A stretch of DNA of 36,440 nucleotides from Flavobacteriia bacterium (GTDB lineage: Bacteria > Bacteroidota > Bacteroidia > Flavobacteriales > Schleiferiaceae), in contig RFXV01000003.1 in the NCBI GenBank assembly GCA_009921445.1, positions 1 through 36,440 of the forward strand, given 5' to 3'. Shown piece after piece: positions 10,561-20,089 of the stretch (position 1 is the stretch's first letter; each line of letters starts with the position of its first letter). Position numbers and translations under genes: made by a program. Below the pieces are notes generated by a model. That model saw only the letters and a program-made list of their open reading frames with translations, was not told the origin of the DNA and ran no database searches.

Positions 10561-10590
10561 TGCAAGCAAAAGTGTTTCTCCGACAATAAC

Positions 10591-10608
10591 CCCCTATTTT
10601 TTTAGGGG
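10591..10608. terminator. Short hairpin between the antiporter stop and the glnN promoter (candidate terminator)
   Basis: CCCCTA...TAGGGG inverted repeat at 10591-10608, just downstream of the antiporter stop; no clear following U-tract. Confidence 0.4.
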
Positions 10609-10610
10609 TC

Positions 10611-11549
10611 TTATCGAAGGATAATGAACATGTAGGCGAGATACCCAGCAAAAAGAGCACCCCCTTTCCATGAATTGAAAGAAAAAACGGGCCGCAGGGC
10701 CATCAGGATCAAAATGGATAAGGTCATTGCGATCATGTAGGGAAAGTCGAAAGCCAATAAGTGCCCGGAAGATGGTTCGATAGGCGTAATAATGCTGCTG
10801 AAGCCTATCACACTGCCAATATTGAAGATATTCGATCCGAGTACATTCCCCAGGGCCATGTCCCGCTGACCCCGCAGCGCAGAGATCAAACTGGCAGATA
10901 ATTCAGGTAGACTGGTACCAATGGAAACCACGGTGAGCGAAATGATGCGCTCAGAAACACCCCAATGTGTGGCCAGTTCCACACTGCCACGAACCAAAAA
11001 TTCGGCTCCGTATTTCAGTCCAACGATGCCGATCAGGATCTGCATCACCCACCAGACCAGAGAACCAGTGCCTGACCGCTCCGCCCTCTCCTGAGACAGA
11101 CGCTCCCGTACAGTGGAATAATAGAGCAGACCGAGATAACAAAAGAGCAGAGAGGTTAGGATCACTCCATCCATCAGGGAAGTGCGTCCATCTTGCAAGA
11201 GCCCGTAATAAACGAGGGTAAGAAGCAAAAGTGCCGAGATGTCCCGATAGAAATGCTTGGGATTGACCTTGATCCTGAAGAACATGGCGGTCAGCCCAAG
11301 GATCAGCCCGATATTGCTCAGGTTGGATCCGACCACATTGCCTACAGCTAGATCTGCATGCTCGTTGAGGGCGGCGTCCAGACTCACCACCAGTTCGGGT
11401 GCAGAAGTACTGAAGCTCACAATGGTCAGACCCACGATGATGGGCGGTATGCTCAGGTCAAGAGCGATCGACGAGGCGCCCCGGACCAGGGCTTCACCGC
11501 CTACGAACAAGAGGGTCAATCCGACGAGGATGTAAAAAGTGTTCTCCAC
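10611..11549 (-). CDS. Calcium/sodium antiporter (CaCA family, YrbG-like)
   Basis: Two alpha-repeats: VSFSTSAPELVVSLDAALNEHADLAVGNVVGSNLSNIGLILG and VSIGTSLPELSASLISALRGQRDMALGNVLGSNIFNIGSVIG. Confidence 0.93.
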   Translation of the reverse strand: MENTFYILVGLTLLFVGGEALVRGASSIALDLSIPPIIVGLTIVSFSTSAPELVVSLDAALNEHADLAVGNVVGSNLSNIGLILGLTAMFFRIKVNPKHFYRDISALLLLTLVYYGLLQDGRTSLMDGVILTSLLFCYLGLLYYSTVRERLSQERAERSGTGSLVWWVMQILIGIVGLKYGAEFLVRGSVELATHWGVSERIISLTVVSIGTSLPELSASLISALRGQRDMALGNVLGSNIFNIGSVIGFSSIITPIEPSSGHLLAFDFPYMIAMTLSILILMALRPVFSFNSWKGGALFAGYLAYMFIILR

Positions 11550-11553
11550 GCCT

Positions 11554-11844
11554 TCAGGAATTCATTGTCCTCTTGACCGCACCTTCCGCCTGCTCCATGA
11601 CCTTTCGGGCTTCGTTCAATTCTTCCCTTGCCTGCTCCAGTTTTTCGTCCTCAACAGGAACCGAATCCCTGATCTCTCTTTTCACCTGTTCGGTTGCATG
11701 GCGCACTTCCCTAATGCCTTTGCCAAAGGAGCGGGCCATATCCGGAATGTTCTTCGAACCAAAAAAGAGCAAGATGACCAACAAGACAAAGAACAACTCT
11801 CCTCCCCCTATGGACATGGCCAATATGGACCCTGCTGCACTCAT
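11554..11844 (-). CDS. Sec-independent translocase TatA/B-like subunit
   Basis: Start set at MSAAGSILAMSIGGGELFFVLLVILLFFGSKNIPDMARSFGKGIREVRHATEQ; single TM plus amphipathic helix. ATGA overlap with folD. Confidence 0.85.
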   Translation of the reverse strand: MSAAGSILAMSIGGGELFFVLLVILLFFGSKNIPDMARSFGKGIREVRHATEQVKREIRDSVPVEDEKLEQAREELNEARKVMEQAEGAVKRTMNS

Positions 11845-12722
11845 TTCTCCTGATGCCGGTAATATGCCTGCAAAGTATTCTGCAAAAGAGCTGTTCGGGT
11901 CATTGGACCGACGCCACCGGGAACCGGAGTGATGTAACTGCACTTCTGGGCCACGGCTTCAAAGTCGACATCGCCGACCAAACGAAAACCGCTCTTTCGC
12001 GCGGGATCTTCGATCCTGGAGATGCCCACGTCGATCACCACCGCACCTTCTTTGACCATTTCCTCCCCGACGAAGCGTGGACGCCCCAGAGCGGCGATCA
12101 GAATATCGGCCTGCGCACAAATGCCCTTTAAGTCTTTGGTGCGGCTGTGGGTCTGAACGACCGTGCAATTGCCTGGCTGCGCATTCTTTCCCATGAGCAA
12201 AGCCATGGGCATGCCAACGATGGAACTCCGCCCGATGACCACACAGAGTTTTCCTTCCGTATCTATCTGATGACGCTTCAACAATTCCACGATGCCGGCA
12301 GGGGTGGCCGGAACGAAGCCCTGGAGCCCCAAGGCCATTTTTCCCACGTTCTCCGGATGGAAGCCATCGACATCCTTGTCTGCACGGATCGCTTCTAAGA
12401 TGCGCTGATCGTTCATGTGTGAGGGCAAGGGCAACTGAACGATAAAACCGTCCACTCCAGCGTCTTCATTGAGTTGCTCAACGGTGTTCAACAGTTCCGC
12501 CTCAGAAATATCTTCAGAGAGATGGAGCACTTCGGAGTCAAATCCAACCTCTGTGCAGTCCTTTTCCTTGGCACCGACATAGGTCTGACTTGGGCCATCA
12601 CTCCCCACCAGCACCGCCACCAGCTTGGGTGGACGCTGTCCCTTGGAAATGAGCTGACCTACTTCCTCTCGTATTTCGTTCCTGATCGTGCCCGCCAGGG
12701 CTTTTCCGTTGAGTAGCTGCAT
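11841..12722 (-). CDS. folD: Bifunctional methylenetetrahydrofolate dehydrogenase / cyclohydrolase
   Basis: YVGAKEKDCTEVGFDS, GFIVQLPLPSHM, DKDVDGFHPENVGKMALG, VVIGRSSIVGMPMALLM, TPVPGGVGPMTRTALLQNT. Confidence 0.96.
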   Translation of the reverse strand: MQLLNGKALAGTIRNEIREEVGQLISKGQRPPKLVAVLVGSDGPSQTYVGAKEKDCTEVGFDSEVLHLSEDISEAELLNTVEQLNEDAGVDGFIVQLPLPSHMNDQRILEAIRADKDVDGFHPENVGKMALGLQGFVPATPAGIVELLKRHQIDTEGKLCVVIGRSSIVGMPMALLMGKNAQPGNCTVVQTHSRTKDLKGICAQADILIAALGRPRFVGEEMVKEGAVVIDVGISRIEDPARKSGFRLVGDVDFEAVAQKCSYITPVPGGVGPMTRTALLQNTLQAYYRHQEK

Positions 12723-14053
12723 CAGCGTCTTCTTCTCATCATTGCCTGCGCCATCCCTCGTCCGCCCGCGGACTGCATGCTTCGCATCATTTTACTCATA
12801 TCCTGAAACTGCTTGAGCAAGCGATTCACCTCTTCTACTTGTGTGCCTGATCCGATCGCTATACGCTTCTTTCGGCTTCCACGGATCAGCGAGGGATTGG
12901 AACGTTCCTCGGGGGTCATAGACTGGATCATCGCCTCTACTCCCTTGAATGCATCATCATCGATGTCCACTCCTTTCAGGGCCTTACCCATTCCCGGTAC
13001 CATGCCCAGCAGGTCCTTGACATTGCCCATCTTCTTGATCTGCTGCAGCTGCTGAAGAAAATCATCGAATCCAAATCGATTCTGAGCGATCTTCTTTTGC
13101 ACTTTACGGGCCTGCTCCTCATCGAATTGCTCCTGCGCCTTTTCGACAAGGGACACCACATCGCCCATGCCCAGAATGCGATCGGCCATACGATCGGGAT
13201 GGAAGACATCGAGCGCATCGACTTTCTCGCCCGTACCGATGAACTTGATGGGCTTGTCCACAACAGAGCGAATGGTCAAGGCGGCGCCTCCTCGGGTATC
13301 TCCGTCGAGCTTGGTCAGGACCACACCATCATAATTCAGGACATCGTGAAAGGCGCGTGCTGTATTCACGGCATCCTGACCCGTCATCGAATCCACAACG
13401 AACAGGGTTTCATTTGGCTGAATGGCCTTGTGGACCCTGCCGATCTCGTCCATCATCTCCTGATCCACGGCCAGTCGTCCGGCCGTATCGACGATCACAT
13501 TGCTGAATCCCTGTGCGCGTGCATGCTGTACGGCCTGCGAAGCGATGTCCACAGGATCGGGATTGCCCAGCTGACTGAAGACTTCCACACCCACCTGCTC
13601 TCCAAGGACCTTGAGCTGATCGATGGCCGCTGGTCGATACACATCGCAAGCGACCAGCAGTGGACGCTTTGCTTTCTTCCGTTTCAGATAGGACGCCAGT
13701 TTGCCACTGAAGGTGGTCTTTCCCGAACCCTGAAGACCAGCGATCAGGATGATATTGGGCTTGCCATCGAGACTGAGTTCCTCGGCATTCCCACCCATCA
13801 GGTCGGCCATTTCATCTCGGGTGACCTTGACCATCACCTGCCCGGGCTTCAAACTCGTCAGCACCTCCTGTCCGATCGCCTTTTCCTTGACGCGAGCAAC
13901 AAACTCCTTGGCCACTTTGTAACTGACATCGGCCTCGACCAATGCCCTGCGAACTTCTTTCAGGGATTCAGCCACATTGATCTCGGTGATCCGATCCCGC
14001 CCTTTGAGCGAGTGGAAGGCCTTTTCGAGCTTTTCACTAAGATTTTCGAACAT
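12722..14053 (-). CDS. ffh: Signal recognition particle protein Ffh
   Basis: GLQGSGKTTFSGKLASYLK, DVYRPAAIDQLK, VDTAGRLAVDQEMM, TKLDGDTRGGAALTI, and M-domain with IQSMTPEERSNPSLIRGSRKKRIAIGSG. Confidence 0.97.
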   Translation of the reverse strand: MFENLSEKLEKAFHSLKGRDRITEINVAESLKEVRRALVEADVSYKVAKEFVARVKEKAIGQEVLTSLKPGQVMVKVTRDEMADLMGGNAEELSLDGKPNIILIAGLQGSGKTTFSGKLASYLKRKKAKRPLLVACDVYRPAAIDQLKVLGEQVGVEVFSQLGNPDPVDIASQAVQHARAQGFSNVIVDTAGRLAVDQEMMDEIGRVHKAIQPNETLFVVDSMTGQDAVNTARAFHDVLNYDGVVLTKLDGDTRGGAALTIRSVVDKPIKFIGTGEKVDALDVFHPDRMADRILGMGDVVSLVEKAQEQFDEEQARKVQKKIAQNRFGFDDFLQQLQQIKKMGNVKDLLGMVPGMGKALKGVDIDDDAFKGVEAMIQSMTPEERSNPSLIRGSRKKRIAIGSGTQVEEVNRLLKQFQDMSKMMRSMQSAGGRGMAQAMMRRRR

Positions 14054-14181
14054 TTCTCGGCAACTGAAATTGAACCGACGAATTTAATGCACCTCTCAAT
14101 ACGGAATGATGTGAATTATCCGTGCAAATCCGCTGGCCTGAAAGGCGTTTTTCAAAACTGAAGAGGAATACATTTGATTCC

Positions 14182-14976
14182 ATGCAGGCGTATCACGATC
14201 TCTTGAGAAAGGTCCTGGAAGAAGGCGTACTGAAAAGCGACCGAACGGGGACCGGGACGCGTTCCATTTTTGGTCATCAGATGCGTTTTGACCTCAGTGC
14301 TGGTTTTCCTCTGGTCACCACAAAGAAGCTCCACCTGAAATCCATTGTGCATGAACTTCTATGGTTTCTCAAAGGCTCGACCAACATTGCCTACTTGAAG
14401 GATAATGGTGTGCGGATCTGGGATGAATGGGCGGATGAGCATGGGGAACTCGGACCCGTATACGGCTACCAGTGGAGAAGTTGGCCAAAACCCGATGGTG
14501 GACAAGTGGACCAGATCGTTCAATTGATCGAAGGCCTGAAAAACAATCCAGACTCCCGGAGACACATCGTCAGTGCATGGAATGTAGGACAGGTGGAAGA
14601 TATGGCGCTGCCGCCCTGTCATCTGCTCTTTCAGTTCTATGTGGCGAACAACAGATTGAGCTGTCAGCTCTATCAACGCAGCGCTGACCTATTCCTGGGC
14701 GTTCCGTTCAACATCGCTTCCTACGCGCTGCTCACCCATATGGTCGCGCAAAGCTGCGGACTTCAAGCCGGGGATTTCGTCCACACTTTTGGGGATGCAC
14801 ACATCTACACCAACCACCTGGAGCAGGTGAAACTGCAGCTGTCCAGGGACCACAGACCGCTGCCCGTCCTGGAACTCGACCCCAACATCGAAGATCTGTT
14901 CGAATTCAAATACGAGCACATTCGGATCGTTGGTTATGATCCACATCCATTGATCAGGGCGGAAGTAGCGGTATGA
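14182..14976 (+). CDS. thyA: Thymidylate synthase
   Basis: Start set at [85 protein letters not shown]. Confidence 0.97.
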   Translation: MQAYHDLLRKVLEEGVLKSDRTGTGTRSIFGHQMRFDLSAGFPLVTTKKLHLKSIVHELLWFLKGSTNIAYLKDNGVRIWDEWADEHGELGPVYGYQWRSWPKPDGGQVDQIVQLIEGLKNNPDSRRHIVSAWNVGQVEDMALPPCHLLFQFYVANNRLSCQLYQRSADLFLGVPFNIASYALLTHMVAQSCGLQAGDFVHTFGDAHIYTNHLEQVKLQLSRDHRPLPVLELDPNIEDLFEFKYEHIRIVGYDPHPLIRAEVAV

Positions 14977-15461
14977 AGGAGATCGTACTTGTGGCCGCGC
15001 TTTCTGAGAACCATGCCATCGGAAAGGACAACCAGCTCCTGTGGCACCTACCGGAGGATCTGAAGAGATTTCGCGCAATGACGCTTGGACACACAGTGGT
15101 GATGGGGAGAAAGACTTTCGACTCCATTGGCAAGCCCCTGCCCAAAAGAAAGAATGTGGTGCTTACCCGGAATACAAACTGGTCGCATCCTGAAGTTTCC
15201 GTGTACAACGATATGGAAAAGGCCATAGCTGGGTGTGCGGAGGAAACCCTGATGATTTTGGGAGGAGCCGAGATATATGGACAGAGCATGCTATTGGCCG
15301 ATCGGCTCGAGCTCACTCATGTGCACGGCCATTTCGAGGGTGATGCGTTCTTCCCTCCTATCGACGAAAACATTTGGGAAGCAGAACACGGGGAAAGAAA
15401 GACCGATGCTGCGTCGGGTATCAGCTACACTTTTTCCAGGTGGCTCAGGAAACAGCCTTGA
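14973..15461 (+). CDS. folA: Dihydrofolate reductase
   Basis: [68 protein letters not shown] overlap with thyA. Confidence 0.96.
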   Translation: MKEIVLVAALSENHAIGKDNQLLWHLPEDLKRFRAMTLGHTVVMGRKTFDSIGKPLPKRKNVVLTRNTNWSHPEVSVYNDMEKAIAGCAEETLMILGGAEIYGQSMLLADRLELTHVHGHFEGDAFFPPIDENIWEAEHGERKTDAASGISYTFSRWLRKQP

Positions 15462-16659
15462 GTTTGCTTAGGGTCATCTTGCCCAACTTGGCCGTCACAT
15501 AGTCGAGATCGAGGACCAAGGGTTCCTTTTCCTCGCTTGAAGGAAGCTCGAACATGGCGTCATTGAGGATGGCCTCGCAAATAGAACGAAGGCCTCTTGC
15601 CCCCAATTTGAACTCCTGCGCTTTCTGCACAATGCAATCAATGGCATCTTCACGGACATCCAATTCGATCCCATCGATCTCAAACAACTTCTTGAACTGC
15701 TTGATGATGGCATTTTTTGGCTCCAAAAGGATACGCCTAAGGGCCTCCGCATCCAGCGGATAGAGATAGGTCATCACCGGCAAGCGACCAATGAGCTCAG
15801 GGATGAGTCCGAATGTCTTCAGGTCCTGAGGACTGACATACTGCAGCAGATTGTCTGTATCGATCTGCTCACGGCCGTGTTGGCTTTGATAGCCTACAGC
15901 CCGCGTATTCAGCCGGTTGGCAATGTGGCGCTGGATGCCATCAAATGCGCCTCCAGCGATGAAAAGGATATTGGAGGTATCCACTTCAATGAATTTCTGG
16001 TCTGGGTGTTTGCGACCTCCCTGAGGCGGTACATTCACCTTGGTTCCCTCGAGCAATTTGAGCAATGCCTGCTGAACGCCTTCTCCGGAAACATCCCTCG
16101 TGATGGACGGATTGTCTGATTTCCTGGCGATCTTATCGATCTCATCAACGAAGACGATCCCTCGCTGTGCCGCTTCCACATCGTAATCCGCTGCCTGCAG
16201 AAGCCGCGTGAGTATGCTTTCCACATCTTCGCCTACATAACCAGCCTCGGTCAGCACCGTGGCATCCACAATGGTGAACGGAACATTGAGCATGCGCGCA
16301 ATGGTACGTGCGAGTAAGGTCTTTCCCGTACCGGTTTCACCTACGAGAACAATATTGCTCTTCTCGATCTCTACTTCCTCGGTCTCCTTGCCGTGGATGA
16401 GTCTTTTGTAGTGGTTGTACACCGCAACTGAAAGCACCTTTTTCGCCTCTTCCTGACCGATCACATACTCGTCGAGCAGGGATTTGATCTCTTGCGGCTT
16501 GGTCAGTTTGAGGTTTTCGGCAAGGGCAGATCGCTCCTTTTCCTCCATCTCCTCATGCACGATGGTTCCGGCCTGCTTGATGCAGTTGTCACAGATATGA
16601 CCATGGATGCCTGCGATCAGAACGCTGGTATCCTTCTCTTTTCTTGAGCAGGATCTCAT
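15445..16659 (-). CDS. clpX: ATP-dependent Clp protease ATP-binding subunit ClpX with disrupted N-terminal zinc-binding domain
   Basis: [73 protein letters not shown]. Only the second half of the C4 zinc finger ([13 protein letters not shown]) is present. The ORF track start (GTG 16689) and the ATG at 16659 both lie inside clpP. Confidence 0.9.
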   Translation of the reverse strand: MRSCSRKEKDTSVLIAGIHGHICDNCIKQAGTIVHEEMEEKERSALAENLKLTKPQEIKSLLDEYVIGQEEAKKVLSVAVYNHYKRLIHGKETEEVEIEKSNIVLVGETGTGKTLLARTIARMLNVPFTIVDATVLTEAGYVGEDVESILTRLLQAADYDVEAAQRGIVFVDEIDKIARKSDNPSITRDVSGEGVQQALLKLLEGTKVNVPPQGGRKHPDQKFIEVDTSNILFIAGGAFDGIQRHIANRLNTRAVGYQSQHGREQIDTDNLLQYVSPQDLKTFGLIPELIGRLPVMTYLYPLDAEALRRILLEPKNAIIKQFKKLFEIDGIELDVREDAIDCIVQKAQEFKLGARGLRSICEAILNDAMFELPSSEEKEPLVLDLDYVTAKLGKMTLSKLKAVS

Positions 16660-17296
16660 CGATGATGCCGTATTCCTTCGCCTCCTCACTGCTCATCCAG
16701 TTGTCCCGATCCGAATCTTCCTGTATGCGCTCGAAGCTTTGTCCTGTATGATGGGCCTGGATGCGGTAGAGCTCGTCACGCACTTTCTGAGTCTCTTTGA
16801 GTGCGATCTCCATGTCCGAAACCTGTCCTTGGGTGCCACTCATGGGTTGATGTATCATGACCCGGCTGTGCTGTAAGGCCGTCCGTTTCCCCGCCTCTCC
16901 TGCTCCGAGAAGAACAGCTGCCATGGATGCTGCGATCCCCGTACAAATGGTGGCGACATCTGGCCCGACCACCTGCATCGTATCGTATATGCCCAAGCCC
17001 GCATAGACCGAGCCACCTGGCGAATTCAGGTAGATCTGAATATCCTTCTTGGAATCGACCGACTCCAAGAACAGCAATTGTGCCTGCACGATGTTGGCCA
17101 CCTGATCATTGATCGCCGTACCCAAGAAAATGATGCGGTCCATCATCAAGCGGGAAAACACATCCATCTGAGCCACATTCAACTGTCGCTCCTCCATGAT
17201 GTAGGGTGTCAGGCTGGAGTGCACATAACCCTCCAAAGTAAGACTGCTGATGCCCTCGTGCTGCGTCGCGTATTTTTTGAATTCTTTTCCGTCCAT
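16589..17296 (-). CDS. clpP: ATP-dependent Clp protease proteolytic subunit ClpP, with an atypical out-of-frame C-terminal tail derived from clpX sequence
   Basis: [53 protein letters not shown] (catalytic Ser), MIHQPM (His), DSDRDNWM (Asp). The expected end at [11 protein letters not shown] is followed by [14 protein letters not shown], an out-of-frame reading of clpX. Confidence 0.92.
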   Translation of the reverse strand: MDGKEFKKYATQHEGISSLTLEGYVHSSLTPYIMEERQLNVAQMDVFSRLMMDRIIFLGTAINDQVANIVQAQLLFLESVDSKKDIQIYLNSPGGSVYAGLGIYDTMQVVGPDVATICTGIAASMAAVLLGAGEAGKRTALQHSRVMIHQPMSGTQGQVSDMEIALKETQKVRDELYRIQAHHTGQSFERIQEDSDRDNWMSSEEAKEYGIIDEILLKKREGYQRSDRRHPWSYL

Positions 17297-17316
17297 CTGC
17301 TGGTTTAACGTTTGGT

Positions 17317-18651
17317 TCAGTGAGAAGGTTGATTGTAAAAGTCTTCAACAGAAACCGATTCGACCTTCTTACCAAATTTAGCGCTTAAATGTTCAAGCAC
17401 TTTGGTCTGCATCGCCTTCTCGTACAACTTGGAGACCTTATCGCCATCGTTCATGTAGTTCTGGGCGATCGAATCGACCAAGGCAGGATCCATCATCTGT
17501 TGACCATAGGCCGCCATTTGCTCCCGAACCAAGGCACGGGCAGCCTCTTGCAGATCCTCATTCTCTACTTTCAGCTCTTCTTGTTCTGCCACGGATGTCT
17601 CAATAAGCTGCCACCTGATGCCCTTGGCCATCGCTGGATACTCTTGGCCTACCTGCTCATCGGTCATGGGCTCTGCCCCTTCATGCGCGGAGACCATCCA
17701 TTTCCTCAAGAAAGCATCTGGAAGAGGAATGTTTTCCCTTTCTAAGAGGTATTCGATCATCGCATTCTGAAACATGCGCTCCGCATCACCACTGAAGGAA
17801 GCCTGAAGTTGCTCAGAGACCTTACTGCGGAACTCAGCCTCTTCCGTGACTCCTTTGTGCACTTTCTCAAAGAGGTCCTCAGCTGTCATTTCAGCCGGCT
17901 CTACGCGAATGATCCCCTCGATCTTGAAATTCCACTGCGCCCCATGGGTCTCAAGATGCGCTGAGTCCATGCCCAGAGCCTGGGCAGCATCCTCCGGCTG
18001 TGCGAAGTCTGCCTTTACATCGAGTTCGACCTCATCGTCCTTTTTTGCTCCGGTCAGCTTCTTGCTCAGCAAAGTGAACCGCTCTTCATCGAGTCGGAAA
18101 CCCGCTGAATGCGTGTGGCCATCCTCCTTCCCTTTTTCCGTGCACTGTCCGCGCACGAAATCCGCAGGACCGACCTCTTCCACCTGCTCCACCTTGCCGT
18201 ATCGACGACGAAGAGAATCGATCTCATCGTCCACCAAAGCATCGGTGATGTCCACCTGTCGGTAGGGCAGCTTGTCCTTTTTCTCACTGATATTCAGTTT
18301 GATCTCAGGGGCCAGACCCAGGTCGAATTCAAACTCCTGCAGCTCTGACGACCAGTCTATATCGCTCTTTTCACGGGGCATGGGCTGACCCAGCAATGTG
18401 AGTTGCTGCTCTTTGATGTAGCCATTGATCCCTTCTTGAAGCAACTTGTTCACCTCTTCGATCAGGATGCCCTGACCGTATTGCTTCCTGATAAGACCAG
18501 CGGGCACATTCCCCTTTCTGAAACCGGGCATTTGAATGGTCTTGCGCACCTCCTGTATTTGGCGTTCCACTTTCTCCGCATAATCGTCTGTCGCCATACC
18601 TATTTTGAGTACCGCGGTCAGGTCTTCGTTCTTTTCCAGATGAAATTGCAT
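17317..18651 (-). CDS. tig: Trigger factor
   Basis: IQMPGFRKGNVPAGLIRKQYGQGILIEEVN ribosome-binding signature; 444 aa; adjacent to clpP/clpX as in many bacteria. Confidence 0.9.
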   Translation of the reverse strand: MQFHLEKNEDLTAVLKIGMATDDYAEKVERQIQEVRKTIQMPGFRKGNVPAGLIRKQYGQGILIEEVNKLLQEGINGYIKEQQLTLLGQPMPREKSDIDWSSELQEFEFDLGLAPEIKLNISEKKDKLPYRQVDITDALVDDEIDSLRRRYGKVEQVEEVGPADFVRGQCTEKGKEDGHTHSAGFRLDEERFTLLSKKLTGAKKDDEVELDVKADFAQPEDAAQALGMDSAHLETHGAQWNFKIEGIIRVEPAEMTAEDLFEKVHKGVTEEAEFRSKVSEQLQASFSGDAERMFQNAMIEYLLERENIPLPDAFLRKWMVSAHEGAEPMTDEQVGQEYPAMAKGIRWQLIETSVAEQEELKVENEDLQEAARALVREQMAAYGQQMMDPALVDSIAQNYMNDGDKVSKLYEKAMQTKVLEHLSAKFGKKVESVSVEDFYNQPSH

Positions 18652-18670
18652 GGGGGCAAAAATTAGGGCG

Positions 18671-18678
18671 CAAAAGTA
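18671..18678 (-). promoter_or_regulatory. Candidate -7 box (TACTTTTG) for tig
   Basis: Minus strand TACTTTTG, 19 nt upstream of the tig ATG. Confidence 0.45.
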
Positions 18679-18806
18679 CTCTTCTTGTTCGGTACGAAAA
18701 GCACACGACCAACCGACAAGAGAAACCCGCCGTTATTTGTTCATCATCCATTTGATAAAAGACTCAACTTTGTCGATCGACATCAAATAAATTCTTTCCA
18801 ACTTGC

Positions 18807-19864
18807 ATGAAGCACAAAAACCCACATATGCTCCATCGTATAAGCACCAGCTTATGGGTATTTTTCCTCTTCTCCACTCTGGGTTTGCAGGCACAGAATT
18901 GGGAGGACCGCATGAGCTTTTCGGCCACCCTTATCTATTTTCAGCCCTTCACCGATCTGAATGATGCACCTCCAGTCAACAACCGACTGAATCTGTCTAT
19001 TCCAATCTTTTCGATCAACCTGGGAAGGGAAAGGAACTCATCGTAAGGCTTCCTTCCAATGATGCCCCATGGACCTATGCCGGAACTGTAAACATCGGTA
19101 CCAGCCTGCATATTCCGGTAAGCAAGCGTTTCAGCCTGACTCTGGGCGCTGATCTCAAATACCTGCTCGGCACAGACTATCTGGATGCATATCAGGATGC
19201 TGGGGGGTCAGACATGCTTGGCACTTTTGAGGTGGGCATGTCCTTTGAATTGGGACGCAGCTTGAAAGAAGATGAAGTCATCACCAAGAAATCGGTCTAT
19301 GACGAATTCATCAATCAGGAGGGCAGAGCCCAAGCCGAGCTGACCAGGGCCAAACAGATATTCGAAGAGGCCCAGAAAGCTTCTGAGCAGATCGAGAAGG
19401 AAAGAGAGGAAACGGCCAAAGCCATGGCTGAGAAGGACCAGCAGATCGCCGCCTTGAAAGAAGCCCTGTCCAAAGAGCATCCTCCTATCGATCCAGCCAG
19501 TGGCAATAAAAGGACAGGAGAAACCAATTCATTAGAAGAAAATAAAGCCAACCAAGAGCCAGGCAGTGGGTCTGTTGAGGATTGGGAGAAGACCATTGGC
19601 GTCTCAACCGCTCCGAAGGCCAGCTCAGCATCCGGCAAGAATGGAATGTGGCATATAGTCCTCGGGAGTTTTCCGACTGAGGAAGCAGCTTTGAGCTATG
19701 TCCAACGCAAGGGCCTGGACAAGCAGCAGGTGGTGGTGCGTTTTGTAGATAAGCTGAAAACCTACCGTCTGATCCACAGTTCCTTCAGTAACCAAGATGC
19801 TGCCGGATCTGCACGAGATGCCATCAAGGATCGATTCCCAAAAGCTTGGATCGTACAATTCTAA
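18807..19864 (+). pseudogene. Outer-membrane beta-barrel-like + coiled-coil + C-terminal SPOR domain protein, split by a frameshift near 18965-19000
   Basis: Frame 1 (18807-19046) gives signal peptide + FSATLIYFQPFTDLNDAPPVNN, then stop. The -1 frame, open from 18965, reads TESVYSNLFDQPGKGKELIVRLPSNDAPWTYAGTVNIGTSLHIPVSKRFSLTLGADLKYLLG..., then a coiled coil (ELTRAKQIFEEAQKASEQIEKEREE) and SPOR (GMWHIVLGSFPTEEAALSYVQRKG...FPKAWIVQF). Confidence 0.7.
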
Positions 19865-19880
19865 CTGAAACATCTAAATG

Positions 19881-19912
19881 AAAAAAGGGCCGAAAGATCT
19901 CGGCCCTTTTTT
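19881..19912. terminator. Bidirectional intrinsic terminator between the SPOR gene and tRNA-Leu
   Basis: AAAAAAGGGCCGA...TCGGCCCTTTTTT perfect inverted repeat with A/T tracts on both sides. Confidence 0.9.
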
Positions 19913-19914
19913 GT

Positions 19915-19999
19915 TGGTGCGGATGAAGGGAATCGAACCCCCACGCCTCGCGGCGCCAGATCCTAAATCTGGTGCGTCTACCAATTTCGCCACATCCGC
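19915..19999 (-). tRNA. tRNA-Leu (anticodon UAG), CCA encoded
   Basis: Minus strand GCGGATGTGGCGAAATTGGTAGACGCACCAGATTTAGGATCTGGCGCCGCGAGGCGTGGGGGTTCGATTCCCTTCATCCGCACCA. 7-bp acceptor stem, CCAGA/TCTGG anticodon stem with TTTAGGA loop, type II variable arm, GGTTCGATTCC T-arm. Confidence 0.95.
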
Positions 20000-20010
20000 T
20001 AAGGTCTTGA

Positions 20011-20018
20011 CAAAAGTA
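20011..20018 (-). promoter_or_regulatory. Candidate -7 box (TACTTTTG) for tRNA-Leu
   Basis: Minus strand TACTTTTG, 11 nt upstream of the tRNA 5' end. Confidence 0.45.
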
Positions 20019-20089
20019 GGTCCAATCGGGAATTTTCGAAAGTCGGGATAAAGGATGATTGTATTTTCGCCCAACAAGCCAAACCCCTT

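Noticed and set aside
13097-14161. 354-aa plus-strand ORF antisense to ffh
   Set aside because: Shadow of the conserved ffh coding frame; His/Leu-rich with no family signature.
16631-16659. Programmed frameshift making a ClpP-ClpX fusion
   Set aside because: A +1 shift on AAGAAAAGAG would be needed, and the first zinc-finger half is missing outright, so deletion or assembly collapse explains more. There is no pseudoknot or internal stop arrangement typical of programmed sites.
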